A DNA stretch of 6,616 nucleotides from Methanolinea sp. Its GTDB lineage: Archaea; Halobacteriota; Methanomicrobia; Methanomicrobiales; Methanospirillaceae. Within the stretch, counting starts at the first letter, position 1. Each line of letters starts with the position of its first letter. A program made the position numbers and the translations under genes. The stretch is taken from assembly GCA_013331225.1 (NCBI GenBank), contig DUGV01000238.1, forward strand, positions 1 through 6,616. The letters are read 5' to 3'. This document shows, piece after piece, positions 4,911 through 6,616 of the stretch. The notes beneath the pieces were generated by a model that was not told where the DNA came from, did not search any database, and saw only the letters and a list, made by a program, of their open reading frames with translations.

Positions 4911-5804
4911 TTATTTCTTCAGCTTGATATCGATCCCGAACCGCTCCGCGTTCCGGTCGGCAACCGCCTGGACCTTCGCGATCTCGGCATCGTTCCTGGC
5001 TGGCTTGAAGAGGTGGCGGAAGCGGCGCTGTTCCTTCAGGTAGGTCTCCACGGGCTTTCTCACCACTTTCTTCACCCTTGTCACCTTGCCGTCCTCCATC
5101 TCGTAATTGACCCAGAGCCCCGTCTCGATTGCGAGTTTTCCTATCGCAATGGTCTTCTCCCCCTCGAATCCCCACCCCGTGCAGCAGGGAGCATGCACCT
5201 GCAGGTAGCAGGGACCCTCGGTCGCAAGCGCTTTTTCGACTTTCTTCTTCAGGTCGGGGAGGTACGCGACAGACGCGGTGGCCACGTAGGGCGCCCCGTG
5301 TGCAGCGAGGATCATGGGGAGATCCTTCTTCGGGCGGCGGTTCCCGCTGGAGCACTTCCCTGCCGGGCTCGTGGTGGTGCTCGCATCGTACGGGGTTGCA
5401 CCCGACCGCTGGATACCGGTGTTCATGTAGGCCTCGTTATCGTAGCAGATATAGACGAAGTCGTGACCCCGTTCGAACGCACCCGATATGCAGAGCATGC
5501 CGATATCAAACGTCGCCCCGTCGCCGCCGAGCGCGATCACCTTCTCTTTCCGGCCCTGTTTCTTCAGCGACGCCACGATCCCGGAAGCAACCGCCGAGTT
5601 GTTCTCAAAGAGCGAATGGATCCAGGGGACTTTCCATGCGGTCTCGGGATAGGGAGTGGAGAAGACCTCCATACACCCCGTCGAGGATACCACGATCGTA
5701 TCCTTTCCTGCCGCATCCAGGATGGTCCGGGCTGCGAGTGCTGCCGCGCAGCCCCCGCATGCCCTGTGCCCGTACTCAAACAGGCCGCACGATTCCCCGC
5801 TCAT
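4911..5804 (-). CDS. porB: Pyruvate:ferredoxin oxidoreductase, beta subunit
   Basis: The beta subunit of pyruvate:ferredoxin oxidoreductase holds thiamine diphosphate and one [4Fe-4S] cluster. The enzyme interconverts pyruvate + CoA and acetyl-CoA + CO2 with ferredoxin, mainly as pyruvate synthase in methanogens. The 297 residues are normal for the subunit. Likely cluster ligands are C16-x2-C19 (CGGC), C44 (STGCMEV) and C207 (APCCTGWG). The thiamine diphosphate/Mg motif is GGDGATFDIG from residue 93, continuing to YDNEAYMNTGIQRSG (121-135). TPYDASTTTSPAGK follows, as expected for PorB. A GGAG (complement of 5813-5816) lies 8 nt before the ATG. The start overlaps the porA stop as ATGA, so the subunits are translationally coupled. 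Another 2-oxoacid oxidoreductase is possible, but the motifs fit Por best. C208 after C207, where I recall proline as common, is unusual. Confidence 0.95.
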   Translation of the reverse strand: MSGESCGLFEYGHRACGGCAAALAARTILDAAGKDTIVVSSTGCMEVFSTPYPETAWKVPWIHSLFENNSAVASGIVASLKKQGRKEKVIALGGDGATFDIGMLCISGAFERGHDFVYICYDNEAYMNTGIQRSGATPYDASTTTSPAGKCSSGNRRPKKDLPMILAAHGAPYVATASVAYLPDLKKKVEKALATEGPCYLQVHAPCCTGWGFEGEKTIAIGKLAIETGLWVNYEMEDGKVTRVKKVVRKPVETYLKEQRRFRHLFKPARNDAEIAKVQAVADRNAERFGIDIKLKK

Positions 5805-6616
5805 GCCAACAACTCCTGACGGAGACCGTAGAACAGGTCTCCCTTCCCTTTTTCGGCCATTTCCACTACGGCCCGGATGTCCTTCTTTCTCACGTCCCTT
5901 CCTCCGAGGGCAATGATGTAATCGAGGACCGGGACCTGCGTCCCATACAGCGCATCCTTCACCTCGAGCGCCACTGCGCCCTTTGCACCAAGAGAGATGT
6001 TCTTGTCGAGTATCGCCACCCTGCTGACGTTCGAGAGTGCCGATCTCACCTCCTTCCCGGGGAACGGGCGGAAAGTGCGCAGCCTCATGAGACCAACCTT
6101 CTTTCCATCCTTTCTCATCTCGTCGATCGCGTCCTTGACAGTCCCGCAGATCGAGCCCATGGCCACGAGTGCACAGTCCGCATCTTCGAGGCGATAGGAC
6201 TCGATCATGTCGCCGTAATCCCTCCCGAACATCTCTCCAAATTCCGATCCCGCGCTCGCAATATTTTTGGCGGCTCCCTTCATCGCCTGGTCGATCTGGT
6301 ACCGGAACTCCATGTAGTAATCAGGGGATGCAAAGAGGCCAAAGGAGAGGGGGTTCTCGCTGTCCAGGCGCTGGACCGGGGAATACCGTGGGAGGTAGTT
6401 GTCAACCTGTTCCTGGGTGAGCATGTCGACCGGCTCGTAGGTATGGGAGAGGATGAATCCGTCGAAACAGACAAAGGCGGGGAGAAGGACGTTTTTATCC
6501 TCGGCCACTTTGTATGCAAGGTAGTGGAGGTCAGCCGCCTCCTGGTTGTCCTCTGCATAGAACTGGAGCCATCCCGAGTCCCGGAGCGAGATGGAGTCCT
6601 GCTGGTCGTTCCAGAT
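5801..6616 (-). CDS. porA: Pyruvate:ferredoxin oxidoreductase, alpha subunit (5' partial)
   Basis: The alpha subunit of pyruvate:ferredoxin oxidoreductase contributes the thiamine pyrimidine-binding domain and the transketolase-C-like domain. The frame is open to the window edge, giving 271 C-terminal residues; the family is about 380-400, so roughly 110-130 N-terminal residues are missing. The visible part opens with IWNDQQDSISLRDSGW and FYAEDNQEAADL, typical of the first domain. FVCFDGFILSHTYEPVDM follows, then the second domain with CALVAMGSICGTVKDAID and GLMRLRTFRPFPGKEV. The GTG at 6508 is an internal valine codon (YKVAEDKN), not a start. The TGA overlaps the porB ATG by 4 nt. In methanogens the usual order is porG-porD-porA-porB, so gamma and delta genes are expected just beyond the right edge. 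Confidence 0.95.
   Translation of the reverse strand: MWNDQQDSISLRDSGWLQFYAEDNQEAADLHYLAYKVAEDKNVLLPAFVCFDGFILSHTYEPVDMLTQEQVDNYLPRYSPVQRLDSENPLSFGLFASPDYYMEFRYQIDQAMKGAAKNIASAGSEFGEMFGRDYGDMIESYRLEDADCALVAMGSICGTVKDAIDEMRKDGKKVGLMRLRTFRPFPGKEVRSALSNVSRVAILDKNISLGAKGAVALEVKDALYGTQVPVLDYIIALGGRDVRKKDIRAVVEMAEKGKGDLFYGLRQELLA

Noticed and set aside
4720..5355. - strand open frame overlapping porB in another frame
   Set aside because: It lies within the porB coding sequence on the same strand but out of frame, is rich in Arg/Gly/Glu, and has no family resemblance; it is a shadow of porB.
4653..5819. Long + strand open frame of 388 codons opposite porB
   Set aside because: It is antisense to a clear porB and to the end of the membrane-protein gene; its translation lacks any family features. 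Long antisense frames are expected in GC-rich codon-biased DNA.

Overview
The window is archaeal and most likely comes from a methanogen of the order Methanomicrobiales (Methanoculleus/Methanofollis/Methanoregula-like). This is judged from protein character only: archaeal-type ribosomal proteins L7Ae, S28e and L24e, an archaeal zinc-ribbon threonine synthase, a separate-subunit pyruvate:ferredoxin oxidoreductase, GC-rich coding sequence, and GGTGAT/GGAG-type Shine-Dalgarno sites. The genus is not resolved.

Layout. (1) Positions 1-1225, + strand: the end of a tight translation-related operon, rpl7ae (5' end cut off) - rps28e - rpl24e - ndk. Gaps are 7-8 nt, and two ribosome-binding sites overlap the stop codon of the gene before. 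A T7 run and a small hairpin follow ndk. (2) Positions 1226-2104: about 880 bp without a credible gene. It holds three copies (one partial) of an approximately 200-bp repeat, spaced 245 bp apart where complete. Each copy carries a run of four G-tracts that fits a G-quadruplex motif and overlaps the G-rich arm of a GGGG...ATTC...CCCC hairpin. (3) Positions 2105-4801, + strand: an omega-amidase-like nitrilase-superfamily hydrolase, then threonine synthase (thrC), then an unrecognised exported, membrane-anchored protein whose start lies 67 nt inside thrC behind a near-perfect Shine-Dalgarno. (4) Positions 4911-6616, - strand: porB and most of porA, encoding the beta and alpha subunits of pyruvate:ferredoxin oxidoreductase, overlapping by ATGA. 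They converge on the membrane-protein gene, with a T7 terminator for the por operon. porA runs off the right edge; porD and porG would be expected beyond it.

How the genes work together. The first operon serves ribosome assembly and NTP supply. The middle group is amino-acid and nitrogen metabolism: threonine synthesis and probably deamidation of 2-oxo-acid amides. The por genes link acetyl-CoA and pyruvate through ferredoxin, which in methanogens is mainly the anabolic CO2-fixing direction. No new multi-gene system is evident. The least explained part is the repeat block at 1401-1950. It lies just after ndk, where many archaea carry infB, so it may mark a rearrangement point.
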